From positions 1,223,501 through 1,287,500 of the forward strand of contig CP166131.1 of the NCBI GenBank assembly GCA_041228345.1: a stretch of DNA of 64,000 nt, in the 5' to 3' direction. The position numbers and the translations under genes were made by a program. This document shows positions 9,473 through 18,036 of the stretch, piece by piece. A model generated the notes under the pieces. It made no database searches, was not told the origin of the DNA, and saw only the letters and a list, made by a program, of their open reading frames with translations. The stretch comes from Alphaproteobacteria bacterium LSUCC0396. Its GTDB lineage: Bacteria; Pseudomonadota; Alphaproteobacteria; Puniceispirillales; Puniceispirillaceae. Within the stretch, counting starts at the first letter, position 1; each line of letters opens with the position of its first letter.

Positions 9473-9852
9473 CCAGATTGACTAGAAAGCCCGCTTGTCC
9501 ACGCACAGTTCGACGTTCGTTTGATTTTGCGCAACTACCAAATGCAGTAAATGGTGATCAACGAAAAAAAATCTGGCTGGGTTAAAGTTGAGATGAGTAT
9601 TCACATCGGCACCGATGCACTTTCGGAGGCGGGTTCAAAGCATCCATGTGCTGATATTCCGAGTCGACACTTCCTCAGGCGTGCTGTCGGCCGGGGTCAC
9701 CATCTGAGCCCTCTTTGTAATGTCCAGTATCGTCGCGATGGCAGTTTTTGACTTTGGGATCCTGTTGCCAAACTTTGCGCGAAACCGGCGGTTGGAAATT
9801 TAATAAACCTAAAAATGAAGCGATGGGCATAAGGTTGCCGGAGGAGAAAAAA
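9473..9852. other. 380-bp intergenic region
   Basis: The gap lies between the GntR gene and the next acyl-CoA dehydrogenase. A 66-codon open frame (9551-9751) has no recognisable family, no clear ribosome site and an unconvincing sequence. The only functional element is the ribosome site GGAGGAG at the right end, before the ATG at 9853. Leader or promoter sequence for the dehydrogenase gene is likely, but no clear -35/-10 pair was found. Confidence 0.5.
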
Positions 9853-11028
9853 ATGATCGAACAAGACACTCAATTCAATCAATATCTGTCTGAACTGCGT
9901 CAGTGGGTCCGAGAGGTCGCAATTCCCGCCGAAGAACAGGTTGAAGCTGAAAATTGCGTGCCAGAGAAGATCGTTGAAGACATGCGGGCGCGGGGATATT
10001 TCGGCTGGAGCATTCCCGTCGAATTCGGCGGCGCCGGTTTTACGATGGAGCAACTGGCGCTGGCTGGGATAGAAATTGCGCAATGCTCGACTGCGTTCCG
10101 CGCCCGCTCGGGGACTAACACAGGTATCGGCTCGGAAGGGCTGGTTCAGGACGGGACCGACGCGCAGAAGAAAAAATATCTGCCAAAACTGGCCAGCGGT
10201 GCTCTAACTGGCTGTTTTGCGCTGAGCGAGCCTGACGCCGGTTCAGATGCGACAGCAGTTGCAACGACCGCACATCGTGATGGGGACCATTATGTTCTGA
10301 ACGGAACCAAGGTGTTTATCACCAATGCACCAATAGCGGATTTGTTCACTGTCATTGCCAGGACTGATCCCAGCCAACCCGGCTCGCGCGGTCTAAGCGC
10401 TTTTCTGGTTGAACGCGGCTCAGTTGGCCTGATGGCTGGTGAGCCCTATCAAAAAATGGGACAGGCTGGGTCCCCGGTATCCGAAGTTTACATGAGCGAC
10501 TGCCGCGTGCCGGCTGAAAACCTGATTGGAGGGGTAGAAGGTCAGGGGTTTGCTACGATGATGAAAACGCTGAACAAGCAACGCATCAATCTTGCGTCAC
10601 TGTGCACTGGCTCGGCTATCCGGATGTTAGATGAGGCAGTTGCCCACAGCCTTTCGCGACATCAGTTTGGTAAACCAATTGGGGATTTCCAGCTTGTGCA
10701 AGCGATGATCGCAGATTGTCAGACGGAAATCCACGCCGCGCGGGCGCTTATCCTCGAAACCGCGCGAAAACGCGACGCAGGCGCTGATGTCACAATGCAG
10801 GCTTCGATTTGCAAATATTTTGCGTCCGAGGCCTGCGGGCGCGTTGCCGATAGGGCTGTGCAGATATTCGGTGGCTCTGGCTATGTTGCGGGTTATAGTT
10901 GTATCGAAAGACTTTATCGGGATGCACGCTTGTTCCGCCTCTACGAGGGTACCAGCCAGATGCACCAAATAACCATCGCAAAACGCACATTACGCGCAGC
11001 GACTGAAGCAAACGCTAAATCAAAGTGA
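9853..11028 (+). CDS. acyl-CoA dehydrogenase (FadE/Acd type)
   Basis: A classical 391-residue acyl-CoA dehydrogenase. The start at 9853 was chosen because a strong GGAGGAG site precedes it; a longer frame from 9748 adds 35 residues of no family character. Motifs: CFALSEPDAGSDATAVATTA (near 122-140), NGTKVFITNAP, SRHQFGKPIGDFQLVQ, the QIFGGSGYV loop and LFRLYEGTSQMHQ, where the glutamate of YEGTS is the expected catalytic base. Soluble flavoenzyme passing electrons to ETF. It is probably part of the same regulon as the 1-8.7 kb genes, but is separated from them by 380 bp and so likely has its own promoter. Confidence 0.92.
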   Translation: MIEQDTQFNQYLSELRQWVREVAIPAEEQVEAENCVPEKIVEDMRARGYFGWSIPVEFGGAGFTMEQLALAGIEIAQCSTAFRARSGTNTGIGSEGLVQDGTDAQKKKYLPKLASGALTGCFALSEPDAGSDATAVATTAHRDGDHYVLNGTKVFITNAPIADLFTVIARTDPSQPGSRGLSAFLVERGSVGLMAGEPYQKMGQAGSPVSEVYMSDCRVPAENLIGGVEGQGFATMMKTLNKQRINLASLCTGSAIRMLDEAVAHSLSRHQFGKPIGDFQLVQAMIADCQTEIHAARALILETARKRDAGADVTMQASICKYFASEACGRVADRAVQIFGGSGYVAGYSCIERLYRDARLFRLYEGTSQMHQITIAKRTLRAATEANAKSK

Positions 11029-11286
11029 ATGTTATTTGCAGTGATTCAGGTGTGGTTGAACTATGCTGGGAAAACATAGCCTCTCAACCGCTAACGCATA
11101 TGATACTGAACCACTAGAAGATGCTTTGGAAGGCGCTTGCAGTGGCAATATCAAAATCACTCAACGCCTTGAACTAAGGCGGCTAACAACATCTCTCTGG
11201 TATGATACGGAGATGAATAAACAGGGTACAATTCAGCAAAATCACAATGAGCCACTCAAAGCATTAACAAACATCAAAGCCAATCT
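11029..11286. other. intergenic region without a recognisable gene
   Basis: About 260 bp between the dehydrogenase and the truncated nitroreductase. An open frame at 11063-11377 (+) runs into the opposite-strand nitroreductase remnant and resembles no known family. The stretch is noticeably more AT-rich than the operon to its left and marks the change of composition that continues to 19.1 kb. Confidence 0.4.
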
Positions 11287-11673
11287 TCAGCGCCGTAAAA
11301 AGACTTCAGATATAATGACTAGCTCGAGGTTGATGGAAGTGCCCGAACCTGCCCGTACGATCCCAAGAACGCGGTAAATATCCTCGCTAATTGCAAAGCG
11401 CCGCGCATCAAATTCGGTTTTAAGCGGTTTTGGATAGACCAAATATTCAGGCGTCGACAGTGGCTGATTTTGGTCAATAGCCTCACGGGTATTGGCCTTC
11501 AGGCTAGCCAGCGCGTCCCCCTTCAATACAAATAGCTGCCACGGCTGCAAATTACCATTTGACGGTGCGCGGGACGCCTGTTGAATAATGCTCCGCAACA
11601 ATTGAATATCAACTGGTCGGTCCAGGAAAGAGCGGCAGGATTTGCGGTGCTGTAAGGCGTGTTCGACCGTCAT
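11287..11673 (-). pseudogene. nitroreductase-family remnant, C-terminal half missing
   Basis: On the minus strand the frame from ATG 11673 encodes the N-terminal half of a nitroreductase-fold FMN protein. MTVEHALQHRKSCRSFLDRPVD is the FMN-binding arginine region, and ASRAPSNGNLQPWQLFVL is the classic nitroreductase signature. Similarity continues through EDIYRVLGIVRAG, then stops, and after about 14 unrelated residues the frame ends. Family members are normally around 200-230 residues; only about 128 remain. The C-terminal part that completes the dimer and FMN site is absent, so this is probably a non-functional fragment left by a deletion or insertion at the junction with the adjacent AT-rich block. 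Confidence 0.75.
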
Positions 11674-11913
11674 TTTTAACCCCACTCTTCCTTTCTGTTT
11701 GGCCTTATCATCAAACAACCGCGCTGCTTGTCAACATGCCATATTATGATCATCTTGGTGTCAATCAATCGTCCCAAGCGCGGTAGCAATATTATGCAGA
11801 AAACTGACGGCTAAAATTGTTTGCTTGCAACAAGTTTAAAATTAGATACCATTTTGAAGCTTAATTTAATTAAAACAAATTTTGATTTTAGAGAAAGCAA
11901 CGGGGGAGTGACT

Positions 11914-12801
11914 TTGAGACTTACAACAAAGCTCAAAAATCGGCTTCAGCAGCCCAGCTTAATTATGGCGCCCGGTGTTGTAGATGCAATGAATGCGCGA
12001 TTAGTTGCGGAAGCTGGTTTTGAAGCTATTTACATGACAGGGGCCGGCACAACCGCTGCCAGGCTTGGCATGCCCGACGTTGGGCTCTTGAGTGTTGTTG
12101 AAATGGCTGACAATGCTGGTCGAATTGCAGATGCGTCAGGGTTGCCTCTTATTTCAGATGCTGATACCGGCTATGGCAGTCCCGTAAATGTATTTAGAAC
12201 AGTATCTTTGTTTGAAAAAGCCGGCGTTGCCGGTATTCACATTGAAGACCAAAATTGGCCCAAGCGGTGCGGACACCTTGCTGGCAAAACACTCATCCCC
12301 GCAAATGAAATGGCTGCAAAAATCAATGCTGCTTGCGACGCGAGAAAAGATAGCGATTTCACTATCATCGCGAGAACTGATGCATTGGCTTTACATGGAT
12401 TAAATGCTGCATTGGACCGTGCAAAGCTTTACGAGGAGGCGGGTGCTGACGTGATATTTGTTGAGTCCCCTCAAACAGAAGAGGAAATATCCACAATTCC
12501 AAAAAGTTTATCGGCCCCCACACTTTTTAATATGGCATCTAGCGGAAAAACCCCCTTTCTATCACGAGATGAAATACAGAATTACGGCTATAAACTTGCA
12601 ATTTATCCGAACTTTGCAATGCTTGCCGCAATTCCAGCCGTTAGAAATTATCTATCACAGCTGCGTGAAACGGGCACTGTTTCGCACATGGTAGAAAACA
12701 TGGCCTCTTTCCAAGACTTATTTAACCTGCTCGGAATGGAGGATGTCAAAGCCATGGAGGAGCGATATTCAGTTGATGATAAAGCGCGAGTTGGGTTTTA
12801 G
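11914..12801 (+). CDS. isocitrate lyase/PEP mutase superfamily C-C lyase (2,3-dimethylmalate lyase- or methylisocitrate lyase-like)
   Basis: A (beta/alpha)8-barrel protein of about 295 residues. The TTG at 11914 is preferred because GGGGGAG lies 5 bases upstream; a longer frame from 11821 adds AT-rich leader with no family match. Motifs: APGVVDAMNARLVAEAGFEAIYMTG at the N-terminus, DADTGYG (Mg site), and EDQNWPKRCGHLAG. The last contains the K-R-C-G-H signature of the lyase branch, whose cysteine is the acid catalyst and is absent from true PEP mutases. A retro-Claisen cleavage of a 2-alkylmalate-like acid to pyruvate or glyoxylate plus a carboxylate is expected. It begins an operon with a TTT transporter and LeuCD-like dehydratase genes. 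Confidence 0.82.
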   Translation: MRLTTKLKNRLQQPSLIMAPGVVDAMNARLVAEAGFEAIYMTGAGTTAARLGMPDVGLLSVVEMADNAGRIADASGLPLISDADTGYGSPVNVFRTVSLFEKAGVAGIHIEDQNWPKRCGHLAGKTLIPANEMAAKINAACDARKDSDFTIIARTDALALHGLNAALDRAKLYEEAGADVIFVESPQTEEEISTIPKSLSAPTLFNMASSGKTPFLSRDEIQNYGYKLAIYPNFAMLAAIPAVRNYLSQLRETGTVSHMVENMASFQDLFNLLGMEDVKAMEERYSVDDKARVGF

Positions 12802-12858
12802 GTTACGGTCTTATTTCCACCCAACCAAAAGCTCAAAGTCTAAAAATAGGAGGATAAA

Positions 12859-13854
12859 GTGAATAAATTGAAGCTCTTTGCTGTAAGCCTACTAAGTTTT
12901 TTACTGGCATGGGGGCCTGCTATTGCTGACAGCTGGCCGTCCAAAAATGACAAAATAACGATTGTTGTTCCATTTAAGGCCGGAGGAAGCACGGATAGGC
13001 TCGGCCGCAGCATCGCTCAACACCTATCCAAACACATGAATGACGCAGCAGTAACGGTTGTTAACAAACCAGGAGCCTCAGGTGCTGTTGGCGCCGCTTG
13101 GTTTTTGCAGCAACCAGCTGACGGCTCAACATTCCTTGTAACGCATGCTGTTCCATACCTAGCAAACAACGTTATGCTCTCGAACCTTTCATTAGAGTGG
13201 TCAGACTTTAATTTTATAAACGTCCAATGGCCGCAAACCTCACTTCTTTTCGTGAACAAAAATGAGCCTTACAAAACTGCGAAAGAACTATTTGAAACCA
13301 TTCGCAACGAACCTGGAAAAATTTCAGCCTCCATTCTTCAAGGAAGTGGAGCGCACCTGCAGTTGCTGTTAATTCTAGACGCTCTTAACATTCCTCGCTC
13401 CAACATCCGTTGGGTCACATATGAAGGTGGTGGGCCTCAGCGCTCTGCAGTAGCGGGCGGCAATGTCACATTCACACTCACGGCAGCTCGAGGATCAAAG
13501 GGAATCGCTGATAAAATTACCCCTTTAGCAATTAATTCTTCAGAGGGTCATAGCGCATTCCCTGGAGTGCCACACCTTAACACCGTGTTAAAAACTGAAT
13601 ACGGTGTAACTGTTCCGCCTGTAGCCAATACATATGCCACTTTTATCACCAGTGCTAAATTCGCTAAAGAATTTCCCAATCGGTACAAAACTGTCGTGAA
13701 TGCGTATCAACAAATGGTTCAATCGGCAGAATACAAAGAGGCAGTTAAAAAAGGTTCTTTAGGAGCAGTATGGACAGGTCCGGAGCGTTCAAAGGAAATA
13801 CTGGACGAGGGGTTTGCAACCATGTCGAAATACAAAGACACATTCGACAAATAA
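12859..13854 (+). CDS. tripartite tricarboxylate transporter substrate-binding protein (TctC family)
   Basis: A 331-residue periplasmic binding protein. The GTG start at 12859 has an AGGAGG site ten bases upstream. The product starts with a signal peptide (MNKLKLFAVSLLSFLLAWGP, cleavage near IAD). The mature part shows TctC hallmarks: the loop ITIVVPFKAGGSTDRLGR and VVNKPGASGAVGAAWFLQQPADG. These proteins bind dicarboxylates, tricarboxylates or similar acids and deliver them to TctA/TctB. It is followed by a perfect hairpin and then tctB and tctA. Confidence 0.9.
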   Translation: MNKLKLFAVSLLSFLLAWGPAIADSWPSKNDKITIVVPFKAGGSTDRLGRSIAQHLSKHMNDAAVTVVNKPGASGAVGAAWFLQQPADGSTFLVTHAVPYLANNVMLSNLSLEWSDFNFINVQWPQTSLLFVNKNEPYKTAKELFETIRNEPGKISASILQGSGAHLQLLLILDALNIPRSNIRWVTYEGGGPQRSAVAGGNVTFTLTAARGSKGIADKITPLAINSSEGHSAFPGVPHLNTVLKTEYGVTVPPVANTYATFITSAKFAKEFPNRYKTVVNAYQQMVQSAEYKEAVKKGSLGAVWTGPERSKEILDEGFATMSKYKDTFDK

Positions 13855-13862
13855 GCAGAGAC

Positions 13863-13887
13863 AAGGCTCAGCATCATGCTGAGCCTT
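13863..13887 (+). promoter_or_regulatory. intercistronic hairpin between tctC and tctB
   Basis: A perfect palindrome: a 10-bp stem starting AAGGCTCAGC with a 5-base ATCAT loop. No T-run follows. It lies 8 bases after the tctC stop, and the downstream permease genes have no other obvious promoter. Such hairpins commonly protect the upstream mRNA end or attenuate reading into the permease genes, giving excess binding protein. That function is inferred. Equivalent hairpins occur in three other transport operons of this window. Confidence 0.75.
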
Positions 13888-13900
13888 ATGCCTTCAACTT

Positions 13901-14380
13901 GTGGACCAGAGGATGATTAAGAATTATCTGAAAAGGGTTGACACTGGTCACGCTTTGTTCGTGTCTTGTTTGATGGGATTCCATATATGGTTTTTGCTCG
14001 ACGTAGTGTTTACCGCCTCCCGTATCGAGCACATCATGTTTGTCCTGCCACTTGTTGCAGCCGCGTGTGGTATTGGGATTTATATTTTAATCACAATAAA
14101 TCGTGAAAAAGCGTCTACTGATCGGCGCGAAAATCATAAAAAAATTGATAGTCGCGTCCCTTTGATCATGATTGCATTATGCACCTACCTCTTGGGAATG
14201 GTGACTGTAGGGTTTGATCTTTCGACGTTTCTATTTCTGTCATGTTCTCTGTGGCTGATGGGGGAGCGAAGGGCATGGGTCATCTTTTCATACTCATTTG
14301 TACTAACTATCTTTTGCGTTTTTGGTTTGCGTGAAATGGTCTCACTACCCGTTCCAACCTTCTTTTTTTCGGACTTTTGA
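13901..14380 (+). CDS. tripartite tricarboxylate transporter small membrane subunit (TctB family)
   Basis: A small integral membrane protein of 159 residues with four strongly hydrophobic segments (about residues 15-35, 45-65, 87-105 and 120-145), as in TctB. Start is uncertain: GTG at 13901 gives the longest frame, while ATG at 13913 has only a very close AGG. It lies 3 bp before tctA, the usual TctC-TctB-TctA order. Sequence is poorly conserved in this family, so the call rests on size, hydrophobic pattern and position. Confidence 0.8.
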   Translation: MDQRMIKNYLKRVDTGHALFVSCLMGFHIWFLLDVVFTASRIEHIMFVLPLVAAACGIGIYILITINREKASTDRRENHKKIDSRVPLIMIALCTYLLGMVTVGFDLSTFLFLSCSLWLMGERRAWVIFSYSFVLTIFCVFGLREMVSLPVPTFFFSDF

Positions 14381-14383
14381 TAA

Positions 14384-15883
14384 ATGATCGATGGACCCGC
14401 ATTTCACGAGGCTATTGCTTTATTGTCTGACGGCACAGACGCTTGGGCAGTTGTCCCACCAGGGATATTAATTGGGCTGATATTTGGGACGATACCAGGT
14501 CTATCAATATCAATTGGAATGGCAATATTTTTGCCTCTCACTCTACACATGGATTTTTTGCCGGCAATTTTGTTTTTAACAGCAATATTTACCGGCGGTG
14601 GATTTGGATGTGCAATTCCAGCCATCCTTATGAACATTCCAGGAACATCTGCATCAGTTGCAACTACCTTTGATGGATACCCAATGGCACGACGCGGGGA
14701 ACATAATCACGCTCTTGGAATTGCTTTGGTTGCTTCGGTCGTTGGAGCCGGCTTAAGCTATCTGACATTGCTATTATTTATAGGGCCTATAGCTAACCTT
14801 GTGTTAAAACTTGGACCCTCCGAAATGTTCCTTGTTTCATTATGGGGCATGTCTTTGATTGCCGTTCTACAGGAAGGCTTTTTCAGCAGAGGTCTGCTTG
14901 CTGGTGTGTTTGGGCTAACATTAGGCCTGATTGGAGTTAGCGACCTTGGAGTTTTTAGGGGGACTTTTGGAAGCGCTTATCTTTTTGATGGCATTCCAGC
15001 TATTCCAGCGCTAATTGGCATGTTTGCAGCCTCCGAGCTTTTCAATCTTATCAGAGATGACTATTTGATCGTTGATGAAGAAAAAAGAAGAATGAATCTG
15101 ATTGAGATTCTATCTGGAATGAAACGAGCATTGAGCTATCCACTCGTAATTATACGAGGTGGTGCTATTGGAACCATAATCGGAGCCATACCGGGGGTTG
15201 GCTCGTCCGTCGCTAACTTAGTATCATATGCATCAACAAAGCGGCAATACGACAAAGACAAGACCTTTGGCAAGGGTGATGACCGGGGCGTGATAGCATC
15301 TGAGTCCGCAAATAGTAGTTCTGAGGGTGGCTCCATGGCGACACTTTTAGCTCTAGGCATCCCCGGAGGGGGAGGCACAGCGATAATGCTCGCTGCTTTT
15401 TCTGCGCATGATGTTACAGGAGGGCCCCGGTTTTTATCGCAGAATACAGATATTGTTTACGCCATTATACTTGGCAATCTTGCCCAAGTGGGCCTCTTGG
15501 CGTTGATGGGCTTGGCTTTTATTTTCCTTGCTAGTTCTATTGTAAAAGTTCCCTTGCGCTTTCTTATACCAACAGTTTTAGTGATGGCATTGCTTGGATC
15601 ATATGCTCACACAGGAAACATGACAGGGCCAGTGACTGTTGCCACTTTTGCAATTATTGGCTGGGTCATGAGGCGCTATAATTATCCAGTGGCCGCCACC
15701 GTAATTGGCATTCTGCTAGCAACCATGGTAGAAGGCGAGCTTTTACGGAGCTATCAACTTACAAGTGGAAGACTCTTTTCTTATATTTTTGACCGGCCGA
15801 TAACACTATTGTTGTTAGCACTTTTTATAACATCCCTATGTTTCCCATTGATTCAAAAAAATCTAATGGCAAGAAAGAGATAG
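14384..15883 (+). CDS. tripartite tricarboxylate transporter large permease (TctA family)
   Basis: A 499-residue polytopic permease. TctA motifs are plain: GTIPGLSISIGMAIFLPLT near the N-terminus, ILMNIPGTSASVATTFDGYPMARRG (near 87-111), GAIPGVGSSVANLVSYA (near 267) and ALGIPGGGGTAIML (near 326). It forms the channel part of the importer together with TctB and TctC. It is followed 22 bp later by the LeuC-like gene, so transport and dehydratase genes form one transcription unit. Confidence 0.93.
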   Translation: MIDGPAFHEAIALLSDGTDAWAVVPPGILIGLIFGTIPGLSISIGMAIFLPLTLHMDFLPAILFLTAIFTGGGFGCAIPAILMNIPGTSASVATTFDGYPMARRGEHNHALGIALVASVVGAGLSYLTLLLFIGPIANLVLKLGPSEMFLVSLWGMSLIAVLQEGFFSRGLLAGVFGLTLGLIGVSDLGVFRGTFGSAYLFDGIPAIPALIGMFAASELFNLIRDDYLIVDEEKRRMNLIEILSGMKRALSYPLVIIRGGAIGTIIGAIPGVGSSVANLVSYASTKRQYDKDKTFGKGDDRGVIASESANSSSEGGSMATLLALGIPGGGGTAIMLAAFSAHDVTGGPRFLSQNTDIVYAIILGNLAQVGLLALMGLAFIFLASSIVKVPLRFLIPTVLVMALLGSYAHTGNMTGPVTVATFAIIGWVMRRYNYPVAATVIGILLATMVEGELLRSYQLTSGRLFSYIFDRPITLLLLALFITSLCFPLIQKNLMARKR

Positions 15884-15905
15884 TCAATTTAGGAAGGGCA
15901 ATAAT

Positions 15906-17303
15906 TTGGCTGAGCAAACCATTGTAGATAAAATTTGGCAATCGCATGAAATCTTTTTAGACCCCGGGAGTGGCGAGTCACTCCTATATGTCGACAATCT
16001 TTTTCTGACTGACTCATCATCATTTCACGCTTTTGATTTGATTGAGAAGGAAAAACTACCTGTTCGAAACCCTAAACAGATATTTGGCGTTCCTGATCAC
16101 TTCGCATCGAGCAAAAGCAAAAAACTTTCAGATATTGCTGACCCTGATCGAGTGGCCCGCATCAATGATTTGGCATCAAATTGTGAAAGATGGGGGATAC
16201 ATCATTTTGGGCTCGACGACCCTCGAATGGGCATCACACATGTCGTCGGCCCTGAGCAAGGAATAACTCAGCCTGGAAAGATTGTGCTTTGCGGTGATAG
16301 CCATACATCTACTCATGGAGGCCTGGGAGCACTTGCGTTTGGAATTGGAGGGCAATCTGGTCACGTTCTTGCCACACAATGCCTTTGGCAAAAAAAACTC
16401 AAACAAATTCGTGTAACTGTGTCAGGAAAACGGCAAAACATGGTCACCGCAAAGGACCTTGCGTTAAAAATTGTATCAACACTAGGCGCCGGTGGAGCAT
16501 TTGGCCACACAGTGGAGTATGCGGGGGAGGCTATCAGAGCGCTTTCCATTGAAGAGCGGTTGACTGTCTGTAACATGACCATTGAGTCAGGTGGAAGAGC
16601 CGGGATCATTGCCCCTGACCAAATAACATTTGATTATTTATTTGGAAAAGATTTTGCTCCAAGCGGTAGAGATTGGGATAAGGCTGTAGCCTTCTGGAAA
16701 GCCTTAAAGTCAGACCCTGACGCCAAGTTTGACAGAGAGGTCTTTATAGACGCCGGAAGCATTGAGCCCATGGTGAGTTGGGGCAACACAGCTGAGGAAA
16801 CCCTGCCAATAACTGCACATATACCTGATCCATTTAGCATCGAAGATCCTGATCGACGCGAAAGCTTGTCAAATGCGCTTGAATACATGGGATTAACTCC
16901 AGGCACAAAAATGACAGATATAAAGATAGATCAGGTCTTCATAGGATCATGCACAAATGGGCGCATTGAAGACCTCAGAGCTGCAGCCAACGTGTTAAAA
17001 AATCACACCATAAAGGTACCAGCACTTATCACTCCTGGGTCCAACCTCGTGCGTAAAGCTGCTGAGGCAGAGGGCTTAGATCAGATCTTTATAAAAGCAG
17101 GCTGCACTTGGGGAGAGGCTGGGTGTTCCATGTGTGTTGGCATGAACGGAGATATCGTCGCGCCACAAAAACGTTGCGCATCAACCTCTAACAGGAATTT
17201 TGTGGGCCGCCAGGGCTCAGGCAGTAGAACTCACCTTATGAGCCCAGCAATGGCTGCTGCGGCAGCCATAAATGGCCGATTAACCGATGTAAGAGAACTT
17301 TAA
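15906..17303 (+). CDS. aconitase-family dehydratase large subunit (LeuC/DmdA-like)
   Basis: A 465-residue homologue of the isopropylmalate dehydratase large subunit, a [4Fe-4S] hydro-lyase. The TTG start at 15906 has an AGGAAGGG site upstream. The substrate and cluster regions are present: LCGDSHTSTHGGLGALAFGIG (near 129), IGSCTNGR (near 345) and a C-terminal CSMCVGMNGD, which together supply the three cluster cysteines. No leuA or leuB lies nearby. Instead the gene sits with a TTT importer and a KRCGH lyase. Catabolic homologues include the dimethylmaleate hydratase of nicotinate-degrading Eubacterium. A hydratase acting on a substituted maleate or malate is therefore more likely than leucine synthesis, though biosynthetic LeuC cannot be excluded. 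Confidence 0.88.
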   Translation: MAEQTIVDKIWQSHEIFLDPGSGESLLYVDNLFLTDSSSFHAFDLIEKEKLPVRNPKQIFGVPDHFASSKSKKLSDIADPDRVARINDLASNCERWGIHHFGLDDPRMGITHVVGPEQGITQPGKIVLCGDSHTSTHGGLGALAFGIGGQSGHVLATQCLWQKKLKQIRVTVSGKRQNMVTAKDLALKIVSTLGAGGAFGHTVEYAGEAIRALSIEERLTVCNMTIESGGRAGIIAPDQITFDYLFGKDFAPSGRDWDKAVAFWKALKSDPDAKFDREVFIDAGSIEPMVSWGNTAEETLPITAHIPDPFSIEDPDRRESLSNALEYMGLTPGTKMTDIKIDQVFIGSCTNGRIEDLRAAANVLKNHTIKVPALITPGSNLVRKAAEAEGLDQIFIKAGCTWGEAGCSMCVGMNGDIVAPQKRCASTSNRNFVGRQGSGSRTHLMSPAMAAAAAINGRLTDVREL

Positions 17304-17321
17304 AGACAGGAGCAGCTTTTC

Positions 17322-17933
17322 ATGGAACCTTTTGTATTTCACAGAGGTCTAGCGGCCCCAATTGATGCCATTAATCTGGACACTGACCAGATTTTACCAG
17401 CTAGATTTTTACGAAAGCGTAGAAGCGACCCTGAATATAACACATTTTTATTCCATGATCTTCGATTTGACCCAGTGGGAAATGAAAACCAAAACTTTAA
17501 GTTAAATCAAGAAGCTTTTAGGGGCGCCACAATAATTGTGGGTAACTCTAATTTTGGAGGCGGATCATCCCGTGAGGCGGCTGTCTTTGCGCTGGAGGCT
17601 TACGGTATACGCAGTGTAATAGCTCCAAATTTTGGTGACATTTTTTATAACAATTGTCTCAAAAATGGCTTGCTGCCAATAGTTTTAACAAAAGCGCAAA
17701 CAGATCAACTCAGAAAAACGTTACATCAAAACCCTGGTTCCAGAATAGACATCGACTTGAACGAACAGAGAGTTTCCACTGACAATGGAATTACCTACGC
17801 TTTTGAGATCAACGATACAGCTAAAAACAACCTAATGTTAGGTTTGGGTCAAATTGGTTTAACAATGATGCACGCAAAGCGAATTAGTGAGTTCGAAGCG
17901 CGTTACAATGCACAATTATACAGCGAATGTTAG
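17322..17933 (+). CDS. aconitase-family dehydratase small subunit (LeuD/DmdB-like)
   Basis: A 203-residue partner of the preceding large subunit, the usual size for LeuD. Key features: the start MEPFVFHRGLAAPIDAINLDTDQILPARFL, the swivelling-domain motif NSNFGGGSSREAAVFALEAYGIRSVIAPNFGDIFYNNC, and GLLPI. The GGGSSRE loop carries the serine and arginine that complete the active site. It lies 18 bp after the large subunit gene with an AGGAGC site. The two subunits form a heterodimer that hydrates or dehydrates a substituted C4 dicarboxylate. Confidence 0.92.
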   Translation: MEPFVFHRGLAAPIDAINLDTDQILPARFLRKRRSDPEYNTFLFHDLRFDPVGNENQNFKLNQEAFRGATIIVGNSNFGGGSSREAAVFALEAYGIRSVIAPNFGDIFYNNCLKNGLLPIVLTKAQTDQLRKTLHQNPGSRIDIDLNEQRVSTDNGITYAFEINDTAKNNLMLGLGQIGLTMMHAKRISEFEARYNAQLYSEC

Positions 17934-18036
17934 CAGCAAACACCAAAGCAAATTTGGAAACCTCAAACGCCATTTGCAAATAAGTATACAGTAACTTTGT
18001 TTCACGCTGGTAACGTTGGTCCAATGGAGGAAGATG

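Noticed and set aside
9551..9751. 66-codon open frame between the GntR and dehydrogenase genes
   Set aside because: No ribosome site, no family likeness and odd residue composition; kept only as intergenic sequence.
11063..11377. 104-codon open frame on the + strand
   Set aside because: It runs into the opposite-strand nitroreductase remnant, has no family match and an unconvincing start.
15906..17933. Leucine biosynthesis genes leuC and leuD
   Set aside because: The proteins are of this family, but leuA and leuB are absent, and the genes are in one operon with a carboxylate importer and a C-C lyase. A catabolic hydratase fits better; not fully excluded.
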